A stretch of 64,000 bases of DNA from contig NZ_CP013655.1 of assembly GCF_001465345.1 (NCBI RefSeq), positions 3,559,513-3,623,512 on the forward strand, in the 5' to 3' direction. How positions within the stretch are numbered: the stretch's first letter is position 1; each line of letters starts with the position of its first letter. A program made the position numbers and the translations under genes. Under the pieces are notes generated by a model. That model had not been told where the DNA came from. It did not search any database and was given only the letters and a program-made list of their open reading frames with translations. The DNA comes from Enterococcus rotai (GTDB taxonomy: Bacteria; Bacillota; Bacilli; Lactobacillales; Enterococcaceae). Positions 43,337 through 54,542 of the stretch are shown here, one piece after another.

Positions 43337-44077
43337 TTGAAGCCTAAATTTTTTTCAGGTAGCCAGTTAAAATGGATCGCCATTGTTACAATGTTACTCG
43401 ACCATATAGCAAAAATCATTTCTTTTCGACCTTTCATAAATGGAGCTCTTCCTTATATGGTAGAAACAACTAAGCTATTTGGTTTAAGCCAAATCCTTTT
43501 CCCTATATTTATTCTAATTGGAAGGATTGCTTTTCCATTGTTTTGTTTTTTATTGGTTGAAGGCTTTGTCCATACTTCTAATACTAGAAGATATTTGGTA
43601 CGGCTTTCCTTATTTGCACTGATTTCAGAAGTCCCTTACGATTTAGCTTTTTCACATCGCGTTATTGATTTTGACAGTCAAAATGTATTCTTCACGTTAG
43701 TAATTGGTTTAGTGGTCATTATAGGGGTAGAAAAATATACATTTACTTCTATTAAAAACAGCATACTCTCACTGATATTCATTGGTAGCGGAGTATTTTT
43801 AGCAGAGTGGCTCCAAACGGATTATGGTGGCTGGATCGGTATTTTACTCATCACTATTTTGTATCTATTTAGGCGTTCTTCATTGTTGAAGTGTATTTTA
43901 GGCGGATTGGTTCTTTTACAAAATAGTTGGTTTGGGCTGTTTGCTTTTATACCAATTTATTTTTACAACGGGCAACGTGGTAAACAATGGAAATATTTTT
44001 TTTATTGGTTTTATCCCGTTCATTTACTCGTTCTTTTTGCAATTCAACAATTTTTGGTTGTACCTTACCTGATTTAA
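43337..44077 (+). CDS. TraX-family membrane protein
   Basis: 246 residues with about seven helices. The start GSQLKWIAIVTMLLDHIAKI and the later FPLFCFLLVEGFVHTSNTRRYLVRL and LISEVPYDLAF blocks are those of the TraX family, named for F-pilin N-acetylation but common in Firmicutes without conjugation genes. It probably acylates an exported substrate. Start TTG at 43337 with AAAGGAG 7 bases ahead. It is monocistronic, between the invertible element and groEL, with a shared terminator at its end. Confidence 0.82.
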   Translation: MKPKFFSGSQLKWIAIVTMLLDHIAKIISFRPFINGALPYMVETTKLFGLSQILFPIFILIGRIAFPLFCFLLVEGFVHTSNTRRYLVRLSLFALISEVPYDLAFSHRVIDFDSQNVFFTLVIGLVVIIGVEKYTFTSIKNSILSLIFIGSGVFLAEWLQTDYGGWIGILLITILYLFRRSSLLKCILGGLVLLQNSWFGLFAFIPIYFYNGQRGKQWKYFFYWFYPVHLLVLFAIQQFLVVPYLI

Positions 44078-44091
44078 CAGAAAATCATTGT

Positions 44092-44132
44092 AAAAAAACA
44101 AGCCAACATCTAAAAATGTCAGCTTGTTTTTT
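44092..44132. terminator. bidirectional terminator between TraX-like gene and groEL
   Basis: A7-CAAGC and GCTTGTTTTTT pair, with an inner ACAT/ATGT stem. It serves the two convergent genes. Confidence 0.85.
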
Positions 44133-44139
44133 ATTTGTA

Positions 44140-45780
<1,641 letters not shown>

Positions 45781-45830
45781 TCAAAATAGTATTTTTTTAT
45801 TTAAATGGTTTTGTCTCTGTTTTAAACGAT

Positions 45831-46115
45831 CTATTCAACGATCGCAATAATATCTTTTCCAGAAACGATCAAGTATTCATTACCTTCATATTTAACTTCT
45901 GTACCAGAGTATTTTTCAAACATTACTGTGTCGCCTTCTTTAACAGCAGCAGGAACTTTTGTTCCGTTTTCTAGTACACGGCCTTCACCTACTGCGATAA
46001 CTTTTCCTGTTTGCGGCTTTTCTTGAGCTGCTGATGCTAATACGATACCGCCTACTGTTTTTTCTTCTTCTTTCGCGACTTCAATAACGACGCGATCGCT
46101 TAATGGTTTTAACAC
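45831..46115 (-). CDS. groES: co-chaperonin GroES
   Basis: Heptameric lid of the GroEL chamber. 94 residues from a GTG at 46115, giving the family start (V/M)[25 protein letters not shown] lies 7 bases upstream. The in-frame ATG five codons earlier contains the ribosome site itself and is rejected. The mobile loop ([18 protein letters not shown]) that docks on GroEL is intact. First gene of groES-groEL. Confidence 0.97.
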   Translation of the reverse strand: MLKPLSDRVVIEVAKEEEKTVGGIVLASAAQEKPQTGKVIAVGEGRVLENGTKVPAAVKEGDTVMFEKYSGTEVKYEGNEYLIVSGKDIIAIVE

Positions 46116-46147
46116 AATAAATCCCTCCATAAAAAAATTTTTCTATG

Positions 46148-46174
46148 TTAGCACTCTTGGTTATCGAGTGCTAA
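46148..46174 (-). promoter_or_regulatory. CIRCE operator (HrcA site)
   Basis: TTAGCACTC-N9-GAGTGCTAA, a perfect match to the CIRCE consensus, just upstream of groES. It marks repression of groESL by HrcA with release on heat shock. Confidence 0.97.
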
Positions 46175-46186
46175 CTCACACTATTT

Positions 46187-46215
46187 ATAATACTCATTTC
46201 CCCTTCACTTTGCAA
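46187..46215 (-). promoter_or_regulatory. groESL promoter
   Basis: Minus strand TTGCAA (46210-46215), 17 bp, TATTAT (46187-46192), directly upstream of CIRCE, so that HrcA would cover the transcription start. Confidence 0.75.
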
Positions 46216-46364
46216 GTCTTTTGACTAATTTTATAAAATAATTCTTTCCTTATTTCTATTTCTAAATTTAATAGACGACAAAGCATTTTTTCCTTTTGAC
46301 TCGATTATTCCTTTCCTCTGAATCATTTCGTGGTAAAATACTTATAGAAAGAGAGGCGATAGAA

Positions 46365-46547
46365 ATGAAACAACGAATCACAGGCGCTTTGATGGCTACA
46401 GGACTTTATTTGATCATTGCAAATGTTGGTAATTTCTTTTTTGGTGTAACCAGACGATTTGATTGGACAACGACTTTGTGGGAAGCAGCATTCTTCTTCG
46501 TATTTATCTTTCTATTATTAGGCTATCGTAATAAGCATAAGAAGTAA
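46365..46547 (+). CDS. small two-helix membrane protein
   Basis: 60 residues from the ATG at 46365 (GAGAGG about 8 bases ahead); longer in-frame versions lack a ribosome site. Two transmembrane helices (about 7-25 and 37-54) joined by a short loop with GVTRRFDWTTTLWE, and a basic C-terminus RNKHKK. I do not recognise it. It lies divergent from groESL and 63 bp before the CPBP gene. Confidence 0.65.
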   Translation: MKQRITGALMATGLYLIIANVGNFFFGVTRRFDWTTTLWEAAFFFVFIFLLLGYRNKHKK

Positions 46548-46610
46548 CCCAAACTGTTTATACTATACTTTTCTTTATGCTAACAATTTTGAAAGGAGTT
46601 CTCTGCTTTT

Positions 46611-47291
46611 ATGTCAACAACTATGTCTATAAAAAAATTAAGCATTACAACAATCCTACTCTATGGACTTGTCTTTTTCTCTCCATTTATTTTTAGACCA
46701 TTTTCACCTGACATTGTCATTGGAGGCACAACATTTACTTATATCCTCGGGGCTGTTTTGATGATTTGGCTTTATTTCAACAATAAAAAAACTGCTATAA
46801 CTCAAGTTGAGCAAAACGCTAAACTCAGATCACCTGTTTTCGTTATGTTGCTTGGCTTTAGTGGGATCTTTATAGCTATGATCATTCAAGCCATTGTCTT
46901 TAGTATTGAAACAGCAATTACTGGCGTTCAACCTAGCTCCCAAAATACTCAAAATATCATTGCTGTTATTTTAGCTAATCCACTATTTATCTTAGCAACT
47001 ACGATTGGCGGACCGATTATGGAAGAATTCGTTTTTCGTCGTTCTTTGATTGGATTGACAGAAAGTTATACCGGTTTTTGGATTTCAGCTATTATAAGCT
47101 CCTCATTATTTTCAGTGATTCATCAAGACGGTCATTTTTTTGTTTATTTTTTCATGGGCTTCTTTTTCGCGCTACTTTATAAAATGACTGGAAAAATTTG
47201 GACCTCGATCATTGCGCATTGTGGAATGAACACACTCGTTGTGATTGCCCAACTGGTGATGCATTATGCCAATATCGAATTACCAAAATAG
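46611..47291 (+). CDS. CPBP-family intramembrane metalloprotease
   Basis: 226 residues, about six helices. Motif 1 MEEFVFRR (EExxxR) supplies the catalytic glutamates, motif 2 SSLFSVIH a histidine, and motif 3 SIIAHCGMN the third element of the active site. The family (CAAX protease and bacteriocin-processing) includes bacteriocin self-immunity proteins in lactic acid bacteria. No bacteriocin gene is seen here, so the role is open. ATG start with AAAGGAG 12 bases ahead. Confidence 0.85.
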   Translation: MSTTMSIKKLSITTILLYGLVFFSPFIFRPFSPDIVIGGTTFTYILGAVLMIWLYFNNKKTAITQVEQNAKLRSPVFVMLLGFSGIFIAMIIQAIVFSIETAITGVQPSSQNTQNIIAVILANPLFILATTIGGPIMEEFVFRRSLIGLTESYTGFWISAIISSSLFSVIHQDGHFFVYFFMGFFFALLYKMTGKIWTSIIAHCGMNTLVVIAQLVMHYANIELPK

Positions 47292-47307
47292 AGAATAGTC
47301 TAAACAA

Positions 47308-47358
47308 ATAAATCCCATATGATTGCATTTCTTAAAATGCAATCATATGGGATTTTTA
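47308..47358. terminator. bidirectional terminator between CPBP gene and rex
   Basis: A perfect 21-bp stem (AAATCCCATATGATTGCATT and complement) with a 4-base loop CTTA, A-run before and T-run after. It serves convergent genes. Confidence 0.92.
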
Positions 47359-48024
47359 TTACTCTTTTTCGTTTTCGATTTCTGTATCGACTAATTCACT
47401 GTCGTGATGCAAGAAATAAATCAACGTTTGTAATTCATTCGTCAAATCCACGTTTTGGATCAACACGTCTGTAGGTGCTACTAATCGAGCTGCTGTAAAG
47501 TTCAAGATCCCTTTTACTCCAGCATCTGCTAATTGGCTAACAACTTCTTGCGCTTTTCTAGCAGGTAAAGTTAAAATAGCCACTTCGATTTGCTGTACTC
47601 GAATTTGTTCCATCATATCCGTCATTGGATAAACCGGAATACCATCAACAATTCTTCCTACAATGTCATCGTTGACATCAAAGGCACAACTTACACGAAT
47701 ACTGTTGCTTTGATGGAATTTATATTTTAGTAAGGCACTACCTAAGTTACCTACACCAATCAAAGCGACATTCGTTAATTCATCATCATTCAGTGTCTTT
47801 GCAAAGAAATTCATCAAATTCTCTACATCATAACCATAGCCGCGCTTACCTAATTCGCCGAAATAAGAAAAATCACGTCGAATCGTTGCGCTATCTACTT
47901 GAACCGCTTCGCTTAACTCAGTAGATGATACTTTATTTTTTCCTGCATCATGCAGAATTCTCAAATAACGATAATATAGGGGAAGGCGTCTTGCCGTTGC
48001 TTTTGGAATAATTTGGTCTTTCAC
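47359..48024 (-). CDS. rex: redox-sensing repressor Rex
   Basis: Senses the NADH/NAD+ ratio and represses fermentation and anaerobic genes when NADH is low. 221 residues: winged helix ([49 protein letters not shown]) and a Rossmann domain with [14 protein letters not shown] and [11 protein letters not shown]. The start GTG at 48024 has GGAGG 7 bases ahead. It is divergent from the ABC-F gene, a synteny shared with ydiF-rex in B. subtilis. Confidence 0.96.
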   Translation of the reverse strand: MKDQIIPKATARRLPLYYRYLRILHDAGKNKVSSTELSEAVQVDSATIRRDFSYFGELGKRGYGYDVENLMNFFAKTLNDDELTNVALIGVGNLGSALLKYKFHQSNSIRVSCAFDVNDDIVGRIVDGIPVYPMTDMMEQIRVQQIEVAILTLPARKAQEVVSQLADAGVKGILNFTAARLVAPTDVLIQNVDLTNELQTLIYFLHHDSELVDTEIENEKE

Positions 48025-48240
48025 AATCGTACCTCCAATACTCTAAATATAGACAAATATCCACCTCTCATAATAGCAGTTGTTCCAGATAAAAAGCAAT
48101 CTTACAGCTCAGAAAAAGAAACATTTTTCAAACTTTCTTAAAATTGTTCTGATAATTTTTTTCTCAAGCTGTTGGATGGGTGCTATTTTGAATCAATTTA
48201 TGCTACACTAAAGGCATTGAAATAGAAATGAGGTTACCCT

Positions 48241-50184
48241 ATGATTTTACTCCAAGCAAATCAAATCGCCCGTTATTTCGGTGCGGACACTTTGTTTGAT
48301 AACATACAAATGGAGATCAGTACAAACAGCCGGATTGCCTTAGTCGGCCGCAATGGTGCTGGTAAATCTACTCTTTTAAAAATCATCGCTGGAATCGATG
48401 CACCTGATGCCGGCACGATTGCTAAAAATAAAACAGCTAGTTTAGGCTATTTGGCCCAAGATACAGGACTTGATTCTAATAAAACCGTGTGGGATGAAAT
48501 GCTTGAAGCTTTTGCTGAAGTCATCACAATGGAAAAACGAATGCGTGAACTTGAATTGATCATTAGTGAACTGTTACCAGATGCATCAAATTATGAATCG
48601 GTTATGAAAGAATATGATCGCTTACAGCACGAGTTTTCAGAAAAAAATGGCTATGGTTATGAGAACGAGATTCGTTCGGTCTTGCATGGTTTTGGCTTTA
48701 AAGAAGAATTTTATTCAAAAAATATCAGTACGTTATCTGGGGGACAAAAAACTCGTTTGGCTTTAGCTCGAATGTTACTGCAAAAACCTGATATCTTGAT
48801 CCTCGATGAACCAACCAACCATTTAGATATCGACACTCTTTCTTGGTTGGAGAACTATTTACCTAATTATTCTGGTGCTCTTTTGATTGTTTCACATGAC
48901 CGCTACTTTTTGGATAAAGTTGTTAATGAGGTCTATGAGATCAGTCGCCATAAAATGCGTTATTACAAAGGAAATTATTCAAAATATTTGGAATTAAAAG
49001 CCGAGCAGCTGACCAGTGAATGGAAAGCATACGAAAAACAACAAACTGAAATCAACAAGCTCGAGGATTTTGTCGCCCGTAATTTAGTTAGAGCTTCCAC
49101 GACCAAACGAGCACAAAGTCGCCGCAAAACGTTAGAGAAAATGGAACGCCTAGACCGCCCTCAAGGAGATGAAAAATCAGCAAATTTTCTTTTTGGAATT
49201 GAGAAAGTTTCTGGAAATGTCGTCTTACAAGTAGAAGATGCCGCTATTGGGTATGACGCTCGTATCTTATCTGAACCTGTTTCAATAGATATTCGGCGAC
49301 AAGAAGCCATTGCTCTGGTCGGTCCTAACGGAATTGGAAAATCAACATTGCTAAAATCGATAATTGGAAAAATTCCCTTCATTAAAGGTAGCGCAACGCT
49401 TGGAACTAATGTACAAATTGGCTATTATGACCAGGAACAAGCCAACTTGCATGGCACAAAAACAGTTTTAGCAGAGCTGTGGGATGAACATCCTACTACT
49501 CCTGAAAAAGACATTCGTAATATTTTAGGTAGCTTTTTATTTAGTGGAAATGATGTTGAAAAAACAATTCCTCTGTTAAGCGGCGGTGAAAAAGCCCGTG
49601 TTGCATTAGCTAAACTTTCAATGGATAAAGAAAACTTTTTAATTCTTGATGAACCAACCAACCATTTAGACATAGATAATAAAGAAGTCTTAGAAAATGC
49701 CTTGATTGATTATGAAGGTACACTTTTATTTGTCTCCCATGACCGCTATTTTATTAATCGAATTGCCACCAAAGTGATTGAACTTTCTGAAACTGGCAGT
49801 AAGCTCTATTTAGGTGATTACGATTACTATTTAGAAAAGAAAAAGGAAGAAGAAGAATTGGCTGCCCTATTAGCTGAACAAACTTCCGTAAAACAAACTG
49901 AAACCGCAAAACCAAAAAATGATTTTTATCAAAATAAAGAACAACAAAAAATAGTACGTAATTTAAGTCGCAAAATCACGCAAATCGAAGAAAATTTAGC
50001 TACTTTGGATACGACGATTGCAGAAATCGAACAAACGATGAGTGATCCAAAGCTCGTCGATGACCACATGCAACTTATGGCTTTGAACGAGTCATTAGAA
50101 GCCCAGCGAACTCAACAAGAACAATTGTTGACGGAGTGGGAAAATCTTAGTTTAGAGCTTGAAGAGTTAGAAGAAAATAATTGA
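48241..50184 (+). CDS. ABC-F family ATPase, YdiF-like
   Basis: 647 residues with two ABC domains and no membrane part: GRNGAGKST, LSGGQKTRLALARML, ILDEPTNHLDI in the first; GPNGIGKST, LSGGEKARVALAKL, ILDEPTNHLDI in the second. A linker (about 245-305) with KRAQSRRKTLEKMERL joins them, and a C-terminal coiled coil (about 555-645) follows. ABC-F proteins act on the ribosome; this type (Uup/YdiF) is a housekeeping translation factor rather than a typical antibiotic-resistance one. busR follows after 16 bp and is probably co-transcribed. Confidence 0.92.
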   Translation: MILLQANQIARYFGADTLFDNIQMEISTNSRIALVGRNGAGKSTLLKIIAGIDAPDAGTIAKNKTASLGYLAQDTGLDSNKTVWDEMLEAFAEVITMEKRMRELELIISELLPDASNYESVMKEYDRLQHEFSEKNGYGYENEIRSVLHGFGFKEEFYSKNISTLSGGQKTRLALARMLLQKPDILILDEPTNHLDIDTLSWLENYLPNYSGALLIVSHDRYFLDKVVNEVYEISRHKMRYYKGNYSKYLELKAEQLTSEWKAYEKQQTEINKLEDFVARNLVRASTTKRAQSRRKTLEKMERLDRPQGDEKSANFLFGIEKVSGNVVLQVEDAAIGYDARILSEPVSIDIRRQEAIALVGPNGIGKSTLLKSIIGKIPFIKGSATLGTNVQIGYYDQEQANLHGTKTVLAELWDEHPTTPEKDIRNILGSFLFSGNDVEKTIPLLSGGEKARVALAKLSMDKENFLILDEPTNHLDIDNKEVLENALIDYEGTLLFVSHDRYFINRIATKVIELSETGSKLYLGDYDYYLEKKKEEEELAALLAEQTSVKQTETAKPKNDFYQNKEQQKIVRNLSRKITQIEENLATLDTTIAEIEQTMSDPKLVDDHMQLMALNESLEAQRTQQEQLLTEWENLSLELEELEENN

Positions 50185-50200
50185 CGAAAGGTGGACAATC

Positions 50201-50836
50201 ATGACGTCAAAACGTATGAATGTAACACAACCTAAGTATCAACAAATTGCTGTTGATGTAGCCTCCAAAATTGTTGATCAAACTTTTTTAGTTGGAGATA
50301 AAATCCACGCACGATCTACTCTGGCAAATAAATACAGTGTATCTCCTGAAACTGCACGTAAGGCAATCAGTGTATTAGTTGATTTAGAAATTGTCCAAGC
50401 CAAGCATGGCAGCGGCTTTTATGTTCATTCAATTGAGAAAGCCAAGCTTTTCGTCGATCAATACCAGGATGTCCAATCGATCCATGACTTAAAAGAAAAC
50501 CTGATCAGCAGTGTCAAAAAACAAAAAGAAGAATTAAGCTACTTTTCAGAAATATTAGATAAACTTGTTGGCCAAACGAAACGTTTTGACTCATTCAACC
50601 CGTTGAATCCAGTCACTTTTACGCTAACGGATGATGCAGTGCATCTTGAAATGACGATCAGCGAATTGAATTTATGGCAAAGCACCTCTGCTACTCTGAT
50701 TGCAATCAAGCATGGAGACGAACTGCTAGTCTCCCCTGGACCCTATGCAAAGCTTACTTCTGGTGATACAATTTATTTTGTCGGTCATGAATCAACGTTG
50801 CAACGAGTTCAGAATTTTTTCTACCCAAATTCATAA
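50201..50836 (+). CDS. busR: GntR/RCK_C regulator BusR, c-di-AMP-responsive
   Basis: 211 residues: GntR-type winged helix (YQQIAVDVASKIVDQTFLVG; SPETARKAISVLVDLEIVQAKHGSGFYV), a coiled coil (about 85-125), and a TrkA_C/RCK_C domain (LIAIKHGDELLVSPGPYAKLTSGDTIYFVG). This unusual pairing defines BusR, shown in streptococci and lactococci to bind c-di-AMP and repress the betaine transporter busAB. The transporter lies directly downstream, with a matching operator in between. Function is inferred from family and context. Confidence 0.92.
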   Translation: MTSKRMNVTQPKYQQIAVDVASKIVDQTFLVGDKIHARSTLANKYSVSPETARKAISVLVDLEIVQAKHGSGFYVHSIEKAKLFVDQYQDVQSIHDLKENLISSVKKQKEELSYFSEILDKLVGQTKRFDSFNPLNPVTFTLTDDAVHLEMTISELNLWQSTSATLIAIKHGDELLVSPGPYAKLTSGDTIYFVGHESTLQRVQNFFYPNS

Positions 50837-50839
50837 TCT

Positions 50840-50881
50840 AAAGAGTTATCAACCCCATTTGTGGATTGATAGCTCTTTTTT
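50840..50881 (+). terminator. terminator after busR
   Basis: AAAGAGTTATCAACC and GGATTGATAGCTCTTT pair with two mismatches, followed by T6. It ends the ABC-F/busR transcript before the bus promoter. Confidence 0.85.
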
Positions 50882-50914
50882 CTTTCTTCTTATCTATAAA
50901 GCAAGCAATTTGAC

Positions 50915-50952
50915 AAAGTGACTAGCCGATGTTAACCTAGAATGGTCACTTT
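50915..50952. promoter_or_regulatory. BusR operator overlapping the busAA promoter
   Basis: AAAGTGAC (50915-50922), 22 bp, GTCACTTT (50945-50952). Half-site and 22-bp spacing agree with the BusR site I know from streptococci. A TTGACA -35 box (50910-50915) touches the left half-site, and TAACCT 17 bp on is a weak -10, so bound BusR would block polymerase. Confidence 0.8.
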
Positions 50953-50954
50953 TT

Positions 50955-50997
50955 TTACAGAAAAGAAATTGATTTTCTTTACATTACTCTGTAAAAG
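50955..50997 (+). other. first stem-loop in the bus leader
   Basis: TTTTACAG and CTGTAAAA enclose AAAGAAA/TTTCTTT. It begins right after the operator and precedes the longer hairpin at 51036. Confidence 0.45.
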
Positions 50998-51035
50998 CAA
51001 AAAGAAAGAGTGTATTGAACTTTTAGTGTTATATA

Positions 51036-51142
51036 GCTTCGCAGGCTAGCTCTTTGGGAAAAAGATAAAATCCGATTGTGGCAAATAACGCCACATTCTG
51101 ATTTTCCTATTTTCCTGTCAGAGCTGGACGAGCCTGCTAAGC
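51036..51142 (+). ncRNA. long structured leader hairpin of busAA
   Basis: Nested helices: GCTT-C-GCAGGCT (51036-51047) with AGCCTGC-T-AAGC (51131-51142); AGCTCT (51048-51053) with AGAGCT (51120-51125); GGAAAA (51057-51062) with TTTTCC (51110-51115); AAAATC with GATTTT; GTGGC with GCCAC at the tip. It ends 10 bases before the AGGAGG of busAA. It could be a regulatory RNA element; I match it to no known riboswitch. Confidence 0.55.
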
Positions 51143-51167
51143 TTTTAAAATAAGGAGGAATTTTGTT

Positions 51168-52358
51168 TTGCCCAAAGTAAAAGTATCGCATTTAACAAAA
51201 ATATTCGGTAAAAGATCAAAGCAAGCACTGGATATGATCAAAGAAAACAAGGATAAGACCGAGATCTTGAAGAAGACTGGTGCTACTGTCGGGGTTTACG
51301 ATGTAAATTTTGAAGTAGAAGAAGGGGAAATCTTCGTGATCATGGGACTTTCAGGTAGTGGGAAGTCTACGTTGATTCGTCTTTTGAACCGCCTGATCGA
51401 GCCAACTTCAGGAAATATTTTTATTGATAATCAAGATATCTCAAAATTGGATAAAGAAGGCCTTAGAGAAGTTCGTCGTAATAAGATGAGCATGGTATTC
51501 CAAAATTTCGGTCTATTCCCTCACCGCACCATTTTAGAAAATACAGAATATGGTTTAGAAGTTCGCGGTGTCCCAAAAGAAGAACGTACTGCTAAAGCCG
51601 AACAAGCGTTAGAAAACTCAAGCTTACTCGCTTTTAAAGATCAGTTTCCTAAACAGCTGTCTGGCGGAATGCAACAACGTGTTGGCTTAGCCAGAGCCTT
51701 AGCTAACGATCCAGAAATTTTACTGATGGATGAAGCCTTTTCTGCTCTTGATCCGTTGATTCGTCGAGAAATGCAAGATGAATTAGTAGATCTACAAGAA
51801 AATGTGAAAAAGACGATCATCTTTATCACACATGATTTAAATGAAGCATTACGTATCGGCGATCGAATTGCTCTAATGAAAGACGGTCAGATTATGCAAA
51901 TTGGTACTGGTGAAGAAATCTTAACAAACCCAGCCAATGATTACGTTCGTACCTTCGTTGAAGATGTGGATCGTTCTAAGGTTTTAACTGCTCAAAATAT
52001 CATGGTTCCTGCATTAACAACTAATATTGAAATTGACGGCCCAACGGTTGCTTTAACACGGATGCGTCAAGAAGAAGTTAGTATGCTTTTAGCTGTTGAT
52101 AAAAAACGTCAACTAAAAGGGGTCGTCCGAGCTGAGCGAGCGTTAGAAGCACGTAAAGCAGGTAAACCATTAACTGATTATGTGGATACAGATATCACTT
52201 CTATCGACAAAGATATGCTCGTCAACGATATTTTTCCAATCATCTATGATTCACCTACACCAGTTGCTGTAACGGACAACAATAAATTGCTTGGTGTCGT
52301 CATTCGAGGCAGCGTTCTTGAAGCATTAGCAGAAACAGAGGTGAATATCAATGAATAA
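51168..52358 (+). CDS. busAA: glycine betaine ABC transporter ATPase BusAA/OpuAA
   Basis: 396 residues. ABC domain (about 1-270) with [24 protein letters not shown] and [13 protein letters not shown], and the insertion [26 protein letters not shown] typical of the ProV/OpuAA group. Two CBS domains follow (about 275-390), which sense ionic strength and, in OpuA, c-di-AMP. Start TTG at 51168, with AGGAGG 9 bases ahead. Powers osmoprotectant uptake under salt stress. The last 8 bp overlap the next gene. Confidence 0.95.
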   Translation: MPKVKVSHLTKIFGKRSKQALDMIKENKDKTEILKKTGATVGVYDVNFEVEEGEIFVIMGLSGSGKSTLIRLLNRLIEPTSGNIFIDNQDISKLDKEGLREVRRNKMSMVFQNFGLFPHRTILENTEYGLEVRGVPKEERTAKAEQALENSSLLAFKDQFPKQLSGGMQQRVGLARALANDPEILLMDEAFSALDPLIRREMQDELVDLQENVKKTIIFITHDLNEALRIGDRIALMKDGQIMQIGTGEEILTNPANDYVRTFVEDVDRSKVLTAQNIMVPALTTNIEIDGPTVALTRMRQEEVSMLLAVDKKRQLKGVVRAERALEARKAGKPLTDYVDTDITSIDKDMLVNDIFPIIYDSPTPVAVTDNNKLLGVVIRGSVLEALAETEVNINE

Positions 52359-54066
52359 TTATCAATTACCAGTAGCAAGTTGGGTAGAAACGATCACAGA
52401 ATGGATGACGAATACTTTTTCAGGAGTTTTCAGTTTCTTCCAATCAACAGGTCAAAGTTTAATGGACGGAATCACCTCTCTATTAGTTGCGATTCCTCCC
52501 GTACTATTTATCATTATTTTAACTGCCATTGCATTTTTTATTTCAAATAAGAAAATTGGTTTAAGCTTGTTCACACTGATCGGGTTACTTTTCATTTACA
52601 ATCAAAATTTATGGACAGATTTAATGAGTACCGTAACTTTAGTTTTACTTTCTAGTGTAGTTTCCATCGTCATTGGTGTACCATTAGGAATTTTAATGGC
52701 AAAAAGTAATAAAGCGCAAAGCATTATTACCCCTATTTTAGATTTCATGCAAACAATGCCTGGATTTGTGTATTTGATTCCTGCAGTGGCATTCTTCGGA
52801 ATCGGGATGGTTCCTGGGGTATTTGCCTCAGTGATCTTTGCATTGCCACCAACTGTTCGTTTTACCAATCTTGGGATTCGTCAAGTACCGAAAGAATTAG
52901 TTGAAGCTTCTGATTCATTTGGTAGTACCGGTTGGCAAAAACTATTCAAACTTGAGTTACCATTAGCTAAAAATACGATCATGGCGGGGGTCAACCAGAC
53001 AACAATGCTGGCACTTTCTATGGTGGTTATCGCATCAATGATCGGTGCTCCTGGACTTGGCCGCGGCGTTCTTTCTGCCTTACAACGTGCCCAAGTCGGA
53101 AATGGTTTTGTTAATGGGGTTGCTTTAGTTATTTTAGCGATTATCATTGATCGTTTTACTCAAAATTTAAATAAGAAAAAATCAACGCCAGCTAAATCAA
53201 AATTATCTAAAAAACAAAAAATTGGTGGCACTGCTGTTGCTATTGTAGCGATTATCGCTTTGATCGCCGGCTCTACTCTGTTCTCTTCTGCAAAAAATGA
53301 AGAAAAAAATATTTCTCTTTCTTATGTAGAATGGGATACAGAAGTTGCCTCAACTCATGTGATCGGTGAAGTGTTAAAAGATGTTGGTTACAATGTCTCA
53401 CTGACACCGCTAGATAATGCCATTATGTGGGAATCTCTCTCAAAAGGGGAAACAGATGCAATGGTTGCCGCTTGGCTTCCTGGAACTCATGGTGAGCAAT
53501 ACAAACAATATAAAAATAAAGTGGATGATTTAGGTGAAAACTTAAAAGGTGCTAAACTTGGTATCGTTGTTCCACAATACATGGACGTTAATTCAATTGA
53601 AGATTTAAAAGATCAAGCTGGTAAAAAAATCACCGGGATCGAACCTGGTGCAGGTGTTGTTGCGGCTGCTGAAAAAACACAAAAAGCTTATAACAACTTA
53701 TCTGATTGGTCAGTTGAAACTTCTTCTTCTGGTGCCATGACCGTTGCTCTTGGACAAGCCATCAAAAACAAAGAAGAGATTGTTATTACGGGTTGGTCTC
53801 CACATTGGATGTTTGCTAAATACGATCTTAAATATTTAGAAGATCCAAAAGGCACAATGGGCAAAGAAGAAACAATTCACACAATGGCTAGAAAAGGATT
53901 AGAAAAAGAAAATCCTGAAGCCTATAACATCTTGAAAAATTTCCATTGGACAAAAGAAGATATGGAATCTGTAATGTTGGAAATCAATAACGGAACTGAA
54001 CCAACTCAAGCTGCCAGAGACTGGATAGACAGTCACTCAAAAGAAGTAGCTGAGTGGAAAAAATAA
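52351..54066 (+). CDS. busAB: betaine transporter permease/binding-protein fusion BusAB/OpuABC
   Basis: 571 residues. N-terminal permease with about seven helices (about 35-270; [21 protein letters not shown]; the EAA-like loop [23 protein letters not shown]), then a helix anchor (about 290-310) and a fused extracellular binding domain ([24 protein letters not shown] to the end) with tryptophans WETxx, WLPGTH and GWSPHW for the betaine cage. The fusion is the usual form in lactic acid bacteria. With BusAA it makes a complete importer. Confidence 0.95.
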   Translation: MNNYQLPVASWVETITEWMTNTFSGVFSFFQSTGQSLMDGITSLLVAIPPVLFIIILTAIAFFISNKKIGLSLFTLIGLLFIYNQNLWTDLMSTVTLVLLSSVVSIVIGVPLGILMAKSNKAQSIITPILDFMQTMPGFVYLIPAVAFFGIGMVPGVFASVIFALPPTVRFTNLGIRQVPKELVEASDSFGSTGWQKLFKLELPLAKNTIMAGVNQTTMLALSMVVIASMIGAPGLGRGVLSALQRAQVGNGFVNGVALVILAIIIDRFTQNLNKKKSTPAKSKLSKKQKIGGTAVAIVAIIALIAGSTLFSSAKNEEKNISLSYVEWDTEVASTHVIGEVLKDVGYNVSLTPLDNAIMWESLSKGETDAMVAAWLPGTHGEQYKQYKNKVDDLGENLKGAKLGIVVPQYMDVNSIEDLKDQAGKKITGIEPGAGVVAAAEKTQKAYNNLSDWSVETSSSGAMTVALGQAIKNKEEIVITGWSPHWMFAKYDLKYLEDPKGTMGKEETIHTMARKGLEKENPEAYNILKNFHWTKEDMESVMLEINNGTEPTQAARDWIDSHSKEVAEWKK

Positions 54067-54107
54067 AAAAAGAACTGACCATGATAATTGTGGTCAGTTC
54101 TTTTTTT
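54065..54107 (+). terminator. terminator after busAB
   Basis: A6-AGAACTGACCA and the perfect complement ending in T7 around a 9-base loop. Confidence 0.92.
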
Positions 54108-54156
54108 ATTTTGGAATGCTTTTTTGCCTTTTAGCTTTGACGTGATTCCTAGTATG

Positions 54157-54292
54157 GGAACTTCTCTCCCTCTGGTCGCCAAGTACTGTTCATCATCTGC
54201 TCTGGCGAAGCCAGTCGTAGTCCTTCAATTCTTAGAGATTTAGCTCTTAGAAATTGATGAGATCGAAACGCAGTGTAGTGATTCACAGCAAA
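54157..54292. repeat. structured dispersed repeat, copy C
   Basis: Third copy of the atpE-atpF spacer repeat, here between busAB and the autolysin gene. The core CGCCAAGTACTGTTCATC and CATCTGCTCTGG match copies A/B; then the hairpin CTGGC-GAA-GCCAG, CAGTCGTAG, a 58-bp insert that is itself palindromic (54221-54278), and TGATTCACAGCAAA as in copy B. The remaining part of the 54108-54482 gap holds no gene. Confidence 0.65.
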
Positions 54293-54294
54293 TA

Positions 54295-54318
54295 CCGCTC
54301 GGCTGGGTGACCGAGCGG
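54295..54318. other. GC-rich perfect hairpin next to repeat copy C
   Basis: CCGCTCGG, 8-base loop, CCGAGCGG: GC-rich and exact in very AT-rich surroundings. A T6 run (about 54329-54334) follows after 10 bases. It may belong to the repeat or be a terminator remnant. Confidence 0.5.
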
Positions 54319-54482
54319 AAAGGAGTTCTTTTTTACTTGAGGAGTAAAAATGAAAAAGTGTTTTGTTTGGGTTTGTTATTGGGTATGTATTTATAATAAC
54401 TGGAAGATTTGAAGAAACTATGCCTAAATCATTTAGGTTTTCTATAGAATACTTAAGAAAACCTAAATACTATTTTCTTATA

Positions 54483-54533
54483 AGAAAAACCAATGATCCT
54501 ATCTAACGTATTCCGTTAGACATAATCATTGGT
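54483..54533 (-). terminator. terminator after autolysin
   Basis: On the minus strand ACCAATGAT and ATCATTGGT enclose a second stem TCTAACG/CGTTAGA, followed by T5. It lies just after the autolysin stop. Confidence 0.85.
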
Positions 54534-54542
54534 CTATTTTTA

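Noticed and set aside
43337..44077. Conjugation gene because of TraX similarity
   Set aside because: TraX-family proteins are widespread as stand-alone membrane acyltransferases, and no transfer gene is nearby.
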